Assembly (NCBI RefSeq): GCF_024345995.1 | Contig: NZ_JAGQCE010000007.1 | Location: 62,001-126,000 of the forward strand | Source: Synechococcus sp. Cruz-7E5 | Lineage (GTDB): Bacteria; Cyanobacteriota; Cyanobacteriia; PCC-6307; Cyanobiaceae | DNA: 64,000 bases | Direction: 5' to 3' | Part shown: positions 1 through 6,837 of the stretch, piece after piece | Layout: each line of letters begins with the position of its first letter | How positions within the stretch are numbered: the stretch's first letter is position 1 | The notes under the pieces: generated by a model | Database searches by the model: none | What the model saw: only the letters and a program-made list of their open reading frames with translations | What the model was told of the DNA's origin: nothing | Translations under genes and position numbers: made by a program

Positions 1-942
1 GAGGGGCCAGGGGGCGATCGCTTTCTCCAGTATTCGATCCACCTGCACCGTTCCCACACACCAAATCATTCAGGCGCGAATGCACTGGAGCTGGATTGGG
101 GCTATCTGGAGATCGGGCGCAGCCTGCGCGGACTGGACGCGGAACGGGAACGGCTCTGGTGGGCAACCCAGACGATTGTGGTGCTCGCCCTGCTGGTGGC
201 GGGCCTGGCCAGCTGGTGGCTGTCTGGTCTGGCGATGCGGCCACTGCTGGCGGCGTACCGGCAGCAGGAGCAGTTCACCGCCGATGCAGCCCACGAACTG
301 CGCGCACCTCTGGCCAACCTGCTGGCCGTTGTGGAAGCCCACAGGGCGCAGCCTCCGGCTGACGCCGTTGCCAGGGAGCAGATGCTGGCGGCGGTCCACG
401 GGCAGGGTCTACGGCTGAGCCGTTTGATCGCTGACCTGCTGCTGTTGGCCCGGCTCGATGGTCACGAGGCCGCAGCGGCAGTGCAGCCCTGCTCCTTGGC
501 TGAGATCGCGCACGATCTGCAGGAGGAGACCAGCGAGGCGGCGGCGACAGCACAAGTGCAGCTGCGTCTGCTGGGTGGTGAAGTGGATCTCCATGTGTTG
601 GGAGTGGAATCGGAGCTCTATCGGCTCGTGTCCAACCTGCTCCTGAACGCGATCCAATACACGCCCCCAGGCGGAGAGGTGTTGCTGAGACTCAGTCGCG
701 AGGGAACCTATGGGTGGTTGCAGGTACAGGACAGCGGTATCGGCATTACCCCGGCGGATCAAGAACGTATCTTCGATCGCTTCTTTCGCAGTGATCCCGG
801 TCGTTCCCGCCGTCAGGGCGGCACCGGCCTTGGTCTCTCAATCGTGGCCGCGATCGTGCGCCGCCATCACGGACAGATCTCGGTGGACTCCAAGGTTGGC
901 TCCGGCAGTGTCTTTTCCGTGAAGCTCCCACTGGCTGGCTGA
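1..942 (+). CDS. Sensor histidine kinase, C-terminal part (5' end outside window)
   Basis: The reading frame is open from base 1, so the N-terminal sensor part is missing. A membrane helix (about codons 60-80) is followed almost directly by a HisKA dimerisation domain, with the phospho-acceptor histidine in AHELRAP (bases 292-294). The HATPase domain then shows the N box LLLNAIQYTP, the G1 box DSGIGI and the G2 box GTGLGLSI. The protein should autophosphorylate and pass phosphate to a response regulator, which would lie upstream and is not visible. The short linker after the helix and the wording around the H box recall the cyanobacterial RppB/NrsS redox- or nickel-sensing kinases, but that assignment is only by resemblance. 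It ends at a TGA. The following 400 bases hold no gene. Confidence 0.9.
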   Translation, partial: EGPGGDRFLQYSIHLHRSHTPNHSGANALELDWGYLEIGRSLRGLDAERERLWWATQTIVVLALLVAGLASWWLSGLAMRPLLAAYRQQEQFTADAAHELRAPLANLLAVVEAHRAQPPADAVAREQMLAAVHGQGLRLSRLIADLLLLARLDGHEAAAAVQPCSLAEIAHDLQEETSEAAATAQVQLRLLGGEVDLHVLGVESELYRLVSNLLLNAIQYTPPGGEVLLRLSREGTYGWLQVQDSGIGITPADQERIFDRFFRSDPGRSRRQGGTGLGLSIVAAIVRRHHGQISVDSKVGSGSVFSVKLPLAG

Positions 943-1350
943 GGTCCGTGGATGGCTGAGAAGACCCTGCCTCCTCCCAAAGAGATGGAAACCCGATCAC
1001 ATTGGCGTGGTACAGATCTCTATGAAGCCATGGAATGATGCATCTCTTTCAATAAGTGATTGGGCGCAATACCTGCAGAGAGGCATAGAGACCACTTTTT
1101 ACCCTATCTTTCAGGCTCATTATCCTGTTTCACAGGGGACAGAAGTCGGAGATGCTTCCATGAACGGGAATTGCAACGCCATGGGTACCGCAGATTAGAT
1201 GTTCTATTCTGGATGAGCCCAAGGTCTCAGATTATAAAGAGTATCGAGCCATTGGGTGACCCGCCTTACTGCCTGGCCAAAGGCATGTTGGCAGCAGAGC
1301 CAAGGAAAGGCAGAGTTTCCTTTTTGGATTTCATGGCATGACTCACATCC
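943..1350. other. Gene-free stretch between the kinase and the last attC site
   Basis: About 400 bases, more AT-rich than the kinase gene. Only short unconvincing reading frames are present, without ribosome sites or recognisable domains. No further attC site with matching core bases was found (see rejected items), so the cassette array appears to end at 1351. Confidence 0.5.
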
Positions 1351-1433
1351 CTCGAACGCCCAAGATCAGCGGAGGGAAGCCCAATCATTCTTCAGCCATC
1401 TTTGGCTCCGGCCGCTGAATCTTGATGTTGGAC
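1351..1433 (-). repeat. attC site of the hicBA cassette
   Basis: On the minus strand the site runs from R'' GTCCAAC (1433-1427) to a degenerate R' GTTCGAG (1357-1351). The arms CCGCTGAATCTT and AAGATCAGCGG pair except for one extra A in the first arm, the extrahelical base that marks the folded bottom strand in attC sites. It begins 14 bases after the hicA stop. The outer R' departs from GTTRRRY at two places, suggesting the end of the array or decay. Confidence 0.85.
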
Positions 1434-1447
1434 AGCCGTTGAGTTCG

Positions 1448-1672
1448 TCATAGAAGGTCTTGCAATTCAGTTCTTGAGAGCTTGACATCACGAACGATGC
1501 TTGCCAAGAGGCCAGGCCCCAACGTTTCATTCGAATGAACGGGAACAACTGTCGTTCTTCCATCCAGGTGCTTAAGGAAATGGTGGCTCCCTCTTACCCT
1601 GATTTCTTCAAAACCAATTCTCTTCAAGGCTGCGATGAGAGTCTTTCCTGAAATCGCAGAATATCTCGTCAC
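1448..1672 (-). CDS. hicA: HicA-family mRNA interferase toxin
   Basis: This 74-residue protein has the small double-stranded-RNA-binding-like fold of HicA toxins. It shows the usual N-terminal SGKTLIAALKRIGF helix and the catalytic histidine context RGSHHFLKH, followed by a TVVPVHSNETL segment. HicA cleaves mRNA when not neutralised by HicB. It starts at GTG, and the GTGA overlap with the end of hicB implies translational coupling. The order here is antitoxin first, then toxin, which is common for HicBA. With attC2 directly behind it, hicBA is a complete integron cassette; toxin-antitoxin cassettes are a known way to keep integron arrays from being lost. Confidence 0.9.
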   Translation of the reverse strand: MTRYSAISGKTLIAALKRIGFEEIRVRGSHHFLKHLDGRTTVVPVHSNETLGPGLLASIVRDVKLSRTELQDLL

Positions 1673-1884
1673 ACTTCAACGGTAACCCGTTGTACTCCTA
1701 CAAAATCAAGCGACTCAGGATGAGTGCCCGCAACTTCCAGGCAAAGCTCAATGGCTTCCTTGATTCGCTCCATTAATTGATCCAAAGATTTAGCTTGCGT
1801 ATGGCAACCGGGAAGAGCAGGGACGGTCGCCACAAAGAAGCCTTCTGAATCTTTTTCGACTACTACATCAAACTGTCTAGACAT
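1669..1884 (-). CDS. hicB: HicB-family antitoxin
   Basis: A 71-residue HicB_lk antitoxin that binds and neutralises HicA. The start at 1884 (MSRQFDVVVEKD) is chosen because a very strong ribosome site, GAGGAGGTGA, sits just upstream; an in-frame start at 1935 lacks this. The core GFFVATVPALPGCHTQAKS is the HicB signature, with the GCHTQ turn. A C-terminal DNA-binding helix is not obvious, as is usual for the short HicB forms, so autoregulation may be weak or need the complex. It overlaps hicA by four bases. It is the first gene of cassette 2, just after attC1, so its promoter must lie in attC1 or in the 70 bases that follow. Confidence 0.9.
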   Translation of the reverse strand: MSRQFDVVVEKDSEGFFVATVPALPGCHTQAKSLDQLMERIKEAIELCLEVAGTHPESLDFVGVQRVTVEV

Positions 1885-1954
1885 TGAAGTCACCTCCTCA
1901 ACCCATTGTAGCTGCTTAGCCGCAGACTGGTTCATGTCCCGCGTTTACCGGTCG

Positions 1955-2058
1955 GTCCAACGCCCGCGATCACCTGGCCACAGAGAGTTGGGACTAGAGG
2001 CTCCTTGTGAGTTAAGGCGACCTCTCGGTGGTGGGTCAGGTGAATCGCGTTGTTGGGC
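1955..2058 (-). repeat. attC site of the nuclease cassette
   Basis: On the minus strand it runs from R'' GCCCAAC (2058-2052) to R' GTTGGAC (1961-1955), both exact matches to RYYYAAC and GTTRRRY. The inner arms GCGATTCACCTG and CAGGTGATCGC pair with one unpaired T, the extrahelical base expected of attC. The site starts one base after the nuclease stop codon. The middle part can form further stem structure. Confidence 0.92.
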
Positions 2059-2059
2059 T

Positions 2060-2806
2060 TCAGGTAGCATCTAATGCAACTTTGTTGACTTGTACAGATA
2101 GGCTGTATTCATACAACTGAATATCCGGAAGCTCTGAGCAAGCGAGCTTGAGATCATCGCTGATTTCTTTTGCGACTATAATCCCTCGCACTCTCTGCTG
2201 GGGATCAGCTTGATTCTTCTTTATCCATCCAATATAACGTAGTATTTGACCTACCACTCGGTCATATCCCTTGGATACTTTTAACTCAATGACAACATAG
2301 TCGCCGTTGCTGTCAACCGCTAGGATATCTATTAAGCGCCCACCTACAGGGAATTCGACCCCCGTTATCCCTTCATCTGAGTAAAGCCGGAGGGAGGGTT
2401 CAAGAATGTGCAAACTTCGCGCAAGGTAGTCTCTGAGATCATGTTCATAGGCAAACTCGCTTGAGGCCCCTGGGGATTCGGCTGGAGAATCGTCTGGAAC
2501 TGGAGATAGGTCAGATATGGGTGTTGGATCTCGACCAGGCTCATAAAGGCGAAAATGAGAGCCGTCAATCTTGAAGAATTTATCATCTGATCCATCTGCT
2601 CTAGCGCTATAGTGAACTCTTGAAGGTGCATTTATTGAAAGCCTTGTCAAATGTGCGGCTACAGTAGCCTGCTTGACATTTGGATAATTCTTGGCAAACC
2701 ATTGCACCGCCTGTTCCCTAGAGATGGCTTCCCCTGGAGATAGTCCCATGGAGGAGATCATGTCGTGCATTAACAGCCGAACAGGTTTGTCATTTAATGC
2801 GGCCAC
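2060..2806 (-). CDS. NucS-like (DUF91) PD-(D/E)XK endonuclease, integron cassette cargo
   Basis: A 248-residue protein starting at GTG with AAGGA seven bases upstream. Residues from about 115 onward resemble the nuclease domain of NucS/EndoMS. There is an acidic helix entry FAYEHDLRDYLARSL, then GGRLIDILAVD with the catalytic Asp, then DYVVIELKV with the E-x-K pair, then a conserved Q and Y in the helix VVGQILRYIGW. The first 90 residues form a winged-helix-like domain with EQAVQWFAKNYP, joined by a Pro/Ser-rich linker. NucS enzymes cut mismatched or branched DNA. This protein lacks the NucS N-terminal domain and PCNA-binding tail, so a role in DNA repair is not assured; defence or cassette maintenance is equally possible. 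It is the sole gene of cassette 1. Confidence 0.8.
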   Translation of the reverse strand: MAALNDKPVRLLMHDMISSMGLSPGEAISREQAVQWFAKNYPNVKQATVAAHLTRLSINAPSRVHYSARADGSDDKFFKIDGSHFRLYEPGRDPTPISDLSPVPDDSPAESPGASSEFAYEHDLRDYLARSLHILEPSLRLYSDEGITGVEFPVGGRLIDILAVDSNGDYVVIELKVSKGYDRVVGQILRYIGWIKKNQADPQQRVRGIIVAKEISDDLKLACSELPDIQLYEYSLSVQVNKVALDAT

Positions 2807-2824
2807 GGTTTTTCCTTACTGTAA

Positions 2825-2831
2825 GCCCAAC
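2825..2831 (-). other. attI-like core / first cassette junction
   Basis: GTTGGGC on the minus strand matches GTTRRRY. Its TTGGGC is complementary to the R'' core of the next attC (GCCCAAC at 2058-2052), as required where the first cassette joins attI. The rest of attI should lie towards 2900, but its other boundaries cannot be drawn from sequence alone. Confidence 0.75.
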
Positions 2832-2962
2832 TTGTCATTGGACGGTTCTGAGAACCAACCCCGCTCACGCCGTTGCTTCTGTGAACCCAGGCCATCAAGT
2901 GGATGCGAATCCTTGAAAAACCTGAAGCAGCCTAGGTCCTCTTGATCTGTATGGAGAACCCG

Positions 2963-2992
2963 CATGTGGTTCTCTGGTCAGAGAACCACATG
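2963..2992 (-). terminator. Perfect 14-base inverted repeat behind intI
   Basis: CATGTGGTTCTCTG, two bases, then CAGAGAACCACATG forms a perfect hairpin 10 bases past the integrase stop, with partial extension on both sides. It lies between intI and attI. It may end intI transcription, although no T-run follows, or insulate the array. Confidence 0.5.
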
Positions 2993-3001
2993 TTCGGTTT
3001 G

Positions 3002-3931
3002 CTACACAAAGTCTGCGGGGCTGCTCACGCCCAGTGGTCCACGGTTGAGCACATGGGTGTAGATCATGGTGGTGCTCACATCCTGATGACCCAACAATTC
3101 CTGGATCGTACGGATGTCCTGACCCCGTTCCAGAAGGTGCGTGGCAAAGGAATGGCGAAACGTATGGCAGCTGGCAGCTTTGCTCACTCCAGCATCAGCC
3201 ACCGCCTGCTTCACGGCCCGCTGCACCACGGTGGGGTCAAGATGGTGTCTCCCCTGAGCCCCTGTTCTGGGATCCAGCCAGCGCTTCTGCTGGGGAAACA
3301 CCCACTGCCAGGCCCACTCCCGATCTGCGTTGGGATACTTCCGTGCCAGAGCGTATGGCATGAGCACCCGGCCCCATCCGGCCGCCAGATCCCCCTGATG
3401 AAGACTTCGCACCTCAAGCAGATGCTGCCGCAGCGCAGCCATCTGGCTCTGGGGAAGCATCGTGAGCCGATCCTTTCCTCCCTTGCCATCACGAACCACC
3501 AGTTCGCGACGATCGAAGTCCAAATCCTTGACCCTCAACCTCAGCGCCTCCATGAGCCGCAGACCACTGCCATACAGCAACCCCACGACCAACGCCGGCA
3601 CGCCCTCAAGGCGCTGACGGACGGCTTTCACCTCCCCCTCACTGAGCACCACCGGCAGCCGCTTGCGCGTCCGTGCCCGCACCACACCGTCGAGTTCCAG
3701 ATCCCGCTCCAACAGCTCCCGGAACAGAAACAGCAGCGCACTCAGGGCCTGATTCTGGGTTGAGGCACTCACCTGCAGGTCCTCCCGGTAGCGCTGGATC
3801 AATCCGGGGGAGCGGGCTTCAGGAACCACGAGCAGGGGTTGGGCAACATGCGTGAAGAGTTCCCACGCCAGGGCGCCTACGCTCACCGCAGGATCGGCGG
3901 CAGGCCGCACCGGCTGCCCAGCCTCAGGCAT
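3002..3931 (-). CDS. intI: Integron integrase (tyrosine recombinase), N-terminal domain abnormal
   Basis: The catalytic domain is an IntI. The first Arg is in [19 protein letters not shown], the Lys in DGKGGKDR, HxxR in [12 protein letters not shown], and [15 protein letters not shown] carries the last His and the nucleophile Tyr. The stretch [20 protein letters not shown] is the extra segment found only in integron integrases. From [15 protein letters not shown] on, the match is good. The roughly 53 residues before it lack the usual HYSxRTExxYxxWIxRF helices of the core-binding domain, so about 30-60 residues are missing or replaced. The annotated start overlaps the opposite-strand methyltransferase start, as if a rearrangement cut the gene. 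Activity is therefore doubtful, although all catalytic residues remain. Confidence 0.85.
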   Translation of the reverse strand: MPEAGQPVRPAADPAVSVGALAWELFTHVAQPLLVVPEARSPGLIQRYREDLQVSASTQNQALSALLFLFRELLERDLELDGVVRARTRKRLPVVLSEGEVKAVRQRLEGVPALVVGLLYGSGLRLMEALRLRVKDLDFDRRELVVRDGKGGKDRLTMLPQSQMAALRQHLLEVRSLHQGDLAAGWGRVLMPYALARKYPNADREWAWQWVFPQQKRWLDPRTGAQGRHHLDPTVVQRAVKQAVADAGVSKAASCHTFRHSFATHLLERGQDIRTIQELLGHQDVSTTMIYTHVLNRGPLGVSSPADFV

Positions 3932-4640
3932 GGACTTCTTCGACCGTCAATGGAGCACCTACCGCCGGGTGGTCGACCACGACCTGATGGAGCATCAGGC
4001 GCTCTCAGCGGCCACCACCGCGGCGATCGAGGGCTGGCTGGCCCAGCGGCCCCAGGGATCGTCACCGCCCCACATGGTGGATCTGGGCTGCGGCGACCTC
4101 GGCCTGCTGGCGCCGCTGCTGCGCCACCTGCCGCTCGGCTCCTACCTGGGCCTCGATCTCTCCGCCCCGGTGCTGCCGCGGGCGGCGGCGGCGCTTGGCC
4201 CCGTCTCCTACGCCTGCCAGTGGCGTGAGCAGGATCTGCTGGCCTGGGCCGAAGCGGAGCCCGAACCCGAACCGGTCGATCTGCTCCATTCCGCCTTCGC
4301 CCTTCACCACCTCAACGACGTGAACAAGTCGAGGTTTCTGGAGCTCTGCCGCCGTCATCTGGCGCCGGACGGAGTCCTGCTCTGGGCTGATGTTTTCCGC
4401 GAGCCGGTGGAAGCGCGCGAGGCCTACGTGGCGCGCTACGTGGAGCGGATCCGCAGCGGCTGGAACCCACTCGAACCCGAGCAACAGCAACAGGTGATCG
4501 ACCACCTCAGCCAGTTCGACGACCCGGCCGATCGTGGGGCCATCCAGCGCAGCGCCGAGGCGTGCGGCTGGCGGTGGCAGTGGCTCTGGCAGGGAGCCCA
4601 CCACGCTGAAGCCCTGGCCATGCTCACCCCGGTACGTTGA
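3930..4640 (+). CDS. Class I SAM-dependent methyltransferase
   Basis: A 236-residue protein from the start MDFFDRQW; an in-frame ATG at 3852 would add 26 residues without family likeness and lies over intI. The SAM-binding motif I is [15 protein letters not shown], the acidic end of strand 2 is LGLDLS, and [13 protein letters not shown] is motif IV with the downstream helix. The fold is that of Methyltransf_25/12 proteins that act on small molecules. The substrate cannot be told. The next gene begins within a few bases, so the two may be co-transcribed. Confidence 0.8.
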   Translation: MDFFDRQWSTYRRVVDHDLMEHQALSAATTAAIEGWLAQRPQGSSPPHMVDLGCGDLGLLAPLLRHLPLGSYLGLDLSAPVLPRAAAALGPVSYACQWREQDLLAWAEAEPEPEPVDLLHSAFALHHLNDVNKSRFLELCRRHLAPDGVLLWADVFREPVEAREAYVARYVERIRSGWNPLEPEQQQQVIDHLSQFDDPADRGAIQRSAEACGWRWQWLWQGAHHAEALAMLTPVR

Positions 4641-4645
4641 GGGAG

Positions 4646-5071
4646 ATGCCAGAGACGATGCGCCGAAGCCTTCTTCTCTTGCTGGGCCTGGTCGCCGCTG
4701 GCGTCAGCTTCAGCAGCGGCTCCAACTCGACCGCCGCCGAGCTGCAGCGTGTCATCCCCGAACGCTTCCGGGGGGAATGGCAGGACAGCCGCCACCCCTG
4801 CGGCTCTCCGATCAACATGGAAACACGCCTGCTGCTGCAGGCAGGCACAGTCACGTTCTACGAAAGTGGCGGCCCCGCCGTTGCGGTGGTCACCAGCGGG
4901 ACCTCGGAGCTGGCCCTGATCACCGCACTGGCCGGGGAAGGCCAGACCTGGCTGGATCTGCGCCGGTTCCTCCTCTCCGCCGACCAGTCCACCCTCACCG
5001 ACGTCACCCATGCCGGGGGGCCAGACCAGGACAAGCCATTCGTCCGCAAGCGCTGCCCGCCCCAACGCTGA
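4646..5071 (+). CDS. Secreted hypothetical protein
   Basis: A 141-residue protein with a clear Sec signal peptide (MRRSLLLLLGLVAAGVSF, cleaved about residue 30). The mature part is small and mostly beta-like, with cysteines at HPCGSP and near the C-terminus (KRCPPQR) that could form a disulfide. The segment RVIPERFRGEWQDSRHPCG followed by a TVTFYESGG turn resembles small periplasmic lipocalin-like or META-type proteins, but no family is firmly recognised. The start at 4646 is preferred to TTG 4637; ATG 4658 is also possible. It follows the methyltransferase by five bases. Confidence 0.65.
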   Translation: MPETMRRSLLLLLGLVAAGVSFSSGSNSTAAELQRVIPERFRGEWQDSRHPCGSPINMETRLLLQAGTVTFYESGGPAVAVVTSGTSELALITALAGEGQTWLDLRRFLLSADQSTLTDVTHAGGPDQDKPFVRKRCPPQR

Positions 5072-5077
5072 ATCCGT

Positions 5078-5476
5078 TCAGGGCCGGATCTCAACCGGTG
5101 TGCCCAAAGCCGTGCGCGGAAACAGCCAGCGGGCCGTGGCACTCGTGGTGCGGATGCAGCCGTGGCTGCGGGCCACACCGAAGCACTGACCGGCCCTCTC
5201 CTGCCAGGGGGCAGGGTGGAGGCAGAGGCGATCGGGGGCGAGGCCGCCACCGCTGAGACACATCACGTTCGGCACGGCGGGGATGCGGTAATCGGCCCCC
5301 ACCAGCGTCGTTTCGCTGTACTTGCTGCCGATCTGAAACCGTCCCGTGGGAGTTGACATACCAGGTATGCCCGTCGAGACCAAGGCGGCATAGAGCAACC
5401 GTTGCCGGTCGTCGTAGGCATAGAGCTTCTGCTCGGAGAGATCGACCAGCAGCGCCGCCACGATTTCCAGCATCAA
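5078..5476 (-). CDS. L,D-transpeptidase (YkuD) domain protein
   Basis: A 132-residue protein consisting of almost nothing but a YkuD domain. The nucleophile cysteine lies in SHGCIRTT, the family signature, and an upstream TPTGRFQIGSKY strand and the LVGADYRIP segment fit the fold. Such enzymes make 3-3 cross-links in peptidoglycan or attach proteins to it. There is no convincing signal peptide; the N-terminus MMLEIVAALLVDLSEQKLYAYD starts directly with the first strand, so export is unclear or the N-terminus is short. It lies 12 bases behind sufS on the same strand and could be read through from the suf operon. Confidence 0.82.
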   Translation of the reverse strand: MMLEIVAALLVDLSEQKLYAYDDRQRLLYAALVSTGIPGMSTPTGRFQIGSKYSETTLVGADYRIPAVPNVMCLSGGGLAPDRLCLHPAPWQERAGQCFGVARSHGCIRTTSATARWLFPRTALGTPVEIRP

Positions 5477-5488
5477 TGGGCCAGCCCC

Positions 5489-6832
5489 TCAGCTGTGCTC
5501 CCTGAGGAAGGCAACGCTGCTGGCCAGCTCTTCAGCGAAGCGATCGATCTCCGCGAGGGTGGTGGTGAAACTGAGGCTGGCGCGGGCTGAACCACTGATT
5601 CCGTAGTGGCGATGCAGGGGCTGGGTGCAGTGATGGCCGCTGCGGATGCAGATGCCGCTGGCATCCAGCAAGGCTGAGATGTCATTGGCGTGCAATCCCT
5701 CCACCACGAAGGCGGCCAGGGCGCCACGGTGGGGTTGCTGCTGGGGGGTGGGGCCCAGCACCCGCAGGCCTTCGATCCTCTGCAGCCGCTCGAACAGATG
5801 GGCGGTGAGCCGCTGCTCCCAGGCATGGATGCGATCAAGCCCGATGGCATTGAGATAATCGATGGCGGCACCCATGCCCACGGCCTCACCGATCGCCGGT
5901 GTGCCCGCCTCGAACTTGTGGGGCAGCTCAGCCCAGGTGCTGTGATCCAGGTACACGTCCTGAATCATTTCGCCACCGCCGAGGAAAGGCGGCATCGCCT
6001 CCAGCAGCGACTCCCGCGCCCAGAGGAAGCCCATGCCCGTGGGGCCGCAGAGCTTGTGGGAAGAACCCACCAGAAAATCAGCGCCCAGGGTCTGAACATT
6101 CACCGGCAGATGGGGCAGGCTCTGGCAGGCATCCACCAGCAGCAGAGCTCCGGCTGCATGGGTGAGCTCGGCGATCGCGCCGATCGGGTTGTGGCAGCCG
6201 AGGGTGTTGCTGATCTGCACCACGCTCACCAATCGGGTGCGCTCATTGATCTGATTGCGCAGATCCTCCAGATCCAGTTCACCGCCAGCGGTGAGGCCGG
6301 CGTGGCGCAATCGGGCCCCCGTGCGCGCAGCCAGCTGCTGCCAGGGCACCAGGTTGCTGTGATGCTCCATCACCGTGAGCACGATCTCATCGCCCGGGCG
6401 CAGGAAGGCATCGCCCCAGCTGCGAGCCACCAGGTTGATCGCCTCAGTGGCATTGCGGGTGAAGACGATCTCCCGGGGCGTGGCGGCGCCTACGAAGCGG
6501 GCGGTCTTGTCGCGGGCTCCCTCGAAGGCATCAGTGGCTCGTGCACTGAGCTGGTGGGCGCCGCGATGCACGTTGGCGTTGTCATGGCGGTAGTAGCGCT
6601 GCAGCGCATCGAGCACCGCCCGGGGCTTCTGGCTGGTGGCAGCGTGATCGAGGTAGATCAGGGGCTGACCAAGGCAGGCCTGATCCGCCAGCAGCGGGAA
6701 ATCAGCGCGGGTGAGAGCGGCCAGATCCTCGGGGCCGGCTGCAGGTCCAGCCTGATGGCCAGGCTTCATCTGACGGCCGTCGACCACCTGCTCGGCGGGC
6801 GTGGTCACAGGAGCGGAGGTGGTGGAAGGCAT
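5489..6832 (-). CDS. sufS: Cysteine desulfurase SufS
   Basis: A 447-residue group II cysteine desulfurase that draws sulfur from cysteine for Fe-S cluster assembly. The PLP lysine is in GSSHKLCGPTGMGFLW and the active-site cysteine in RSGHHCTQPL, both class-defining; the N-terminal block IYLDHAATSQKP is also intact. An extra N-terminal tail of about 45 residues (Thr/Pro/Gly-rich) precedes the conserved start. Last core gene of the ftrC-sufBCDS run, five bases behind sufD. No sufE or sufU partner is in the window. Confidence 0.96.
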   Translation of the reverse strand: MPSTTSAPVTTPAEQVVDGRQMKPGHQAGPAAGPEDLAALTRADFPLLADQACLGQPLIYLDHAATSQKPRAVLDALQRYYRHDNANVHRGAHQLSARATDAFEGARDKTARFVGAATPREIVFTRNATEAINLVARSWGDAFLRPGDEIVLTVMEHHSNLVPWQQLAARTGARLRHAGLTAGGELDLEDLRNQINERTRLVSVVQISNTLGCHNPIGAIAELTHAAGALLLVDACQSLPHLPVNVQTLGADFLVGSSHKLCGPTGMGFLWARESLLEAMPPFLGGGEMIQDVYLDHSTWAELPHKFEAGTPAIGEAVGMGAAIDYLNAIGLDRIHAWEQRLTAHLFERLQRIEGLRVLGPTPQQQPHRGALAAFVVEGLHANDISALLDASGICIRSGHHCTQPLHRHYGISGSARASLSFTTTLAEIDRFAEELASSVAFLREHS

Positions 6833-6837
6833 CGTGA

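Larger units (their letters stand above)
1351..3931 (-). mobile_element. Small integron: intI, attI-like core, two cassettes
   Basis: Reading along the minus strand the order is integrase (3931-3002), a long inverted repeat, an attI-like core GTTGGGC (2831-2825), a NucS-like nuclease gene, attC1, hicB-hicA and attC2. Cassette 1 starts with TTGGGC and its attC begins with the complementary GCCCAAC. Cassette 2 starts with TTGGAC and its attC begins with the complementary GTCCAAC. This matching of each cassette start to its own attC is what integron recombination produces and would not be expected by chance. Cassettes share the integrase's direction, the reverse of the usual divergent layout. 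Both cargo genes are more AT-rich than the flanking core genes, in line with foreign origin. Confidence 0.88.

Noticed and set aside
1172-1293. A possible third attC between 1172 and 1293 (AACGCC ... GGCATGTTGG, with CGCAG/CTGCC arms)
   Set aside because: R' and R'' do not fit GTTRRRY/RYYYAAC, the arms pair poorly, and its R'' is not complementary to the expected cassette start TTCGAG.
1007-1341. Short plus-strand frames after the kinase gene
   Set aside because: No ribosome site, no family likeness, overlapping alternatives in several frames; treated as gene-free.
2942-3763. A 273-codon plus-strand frame opposite intI
   Set aside because: It is the reverse frame of the integrase; composition is not protein-like and intI has all catalytic motifs.
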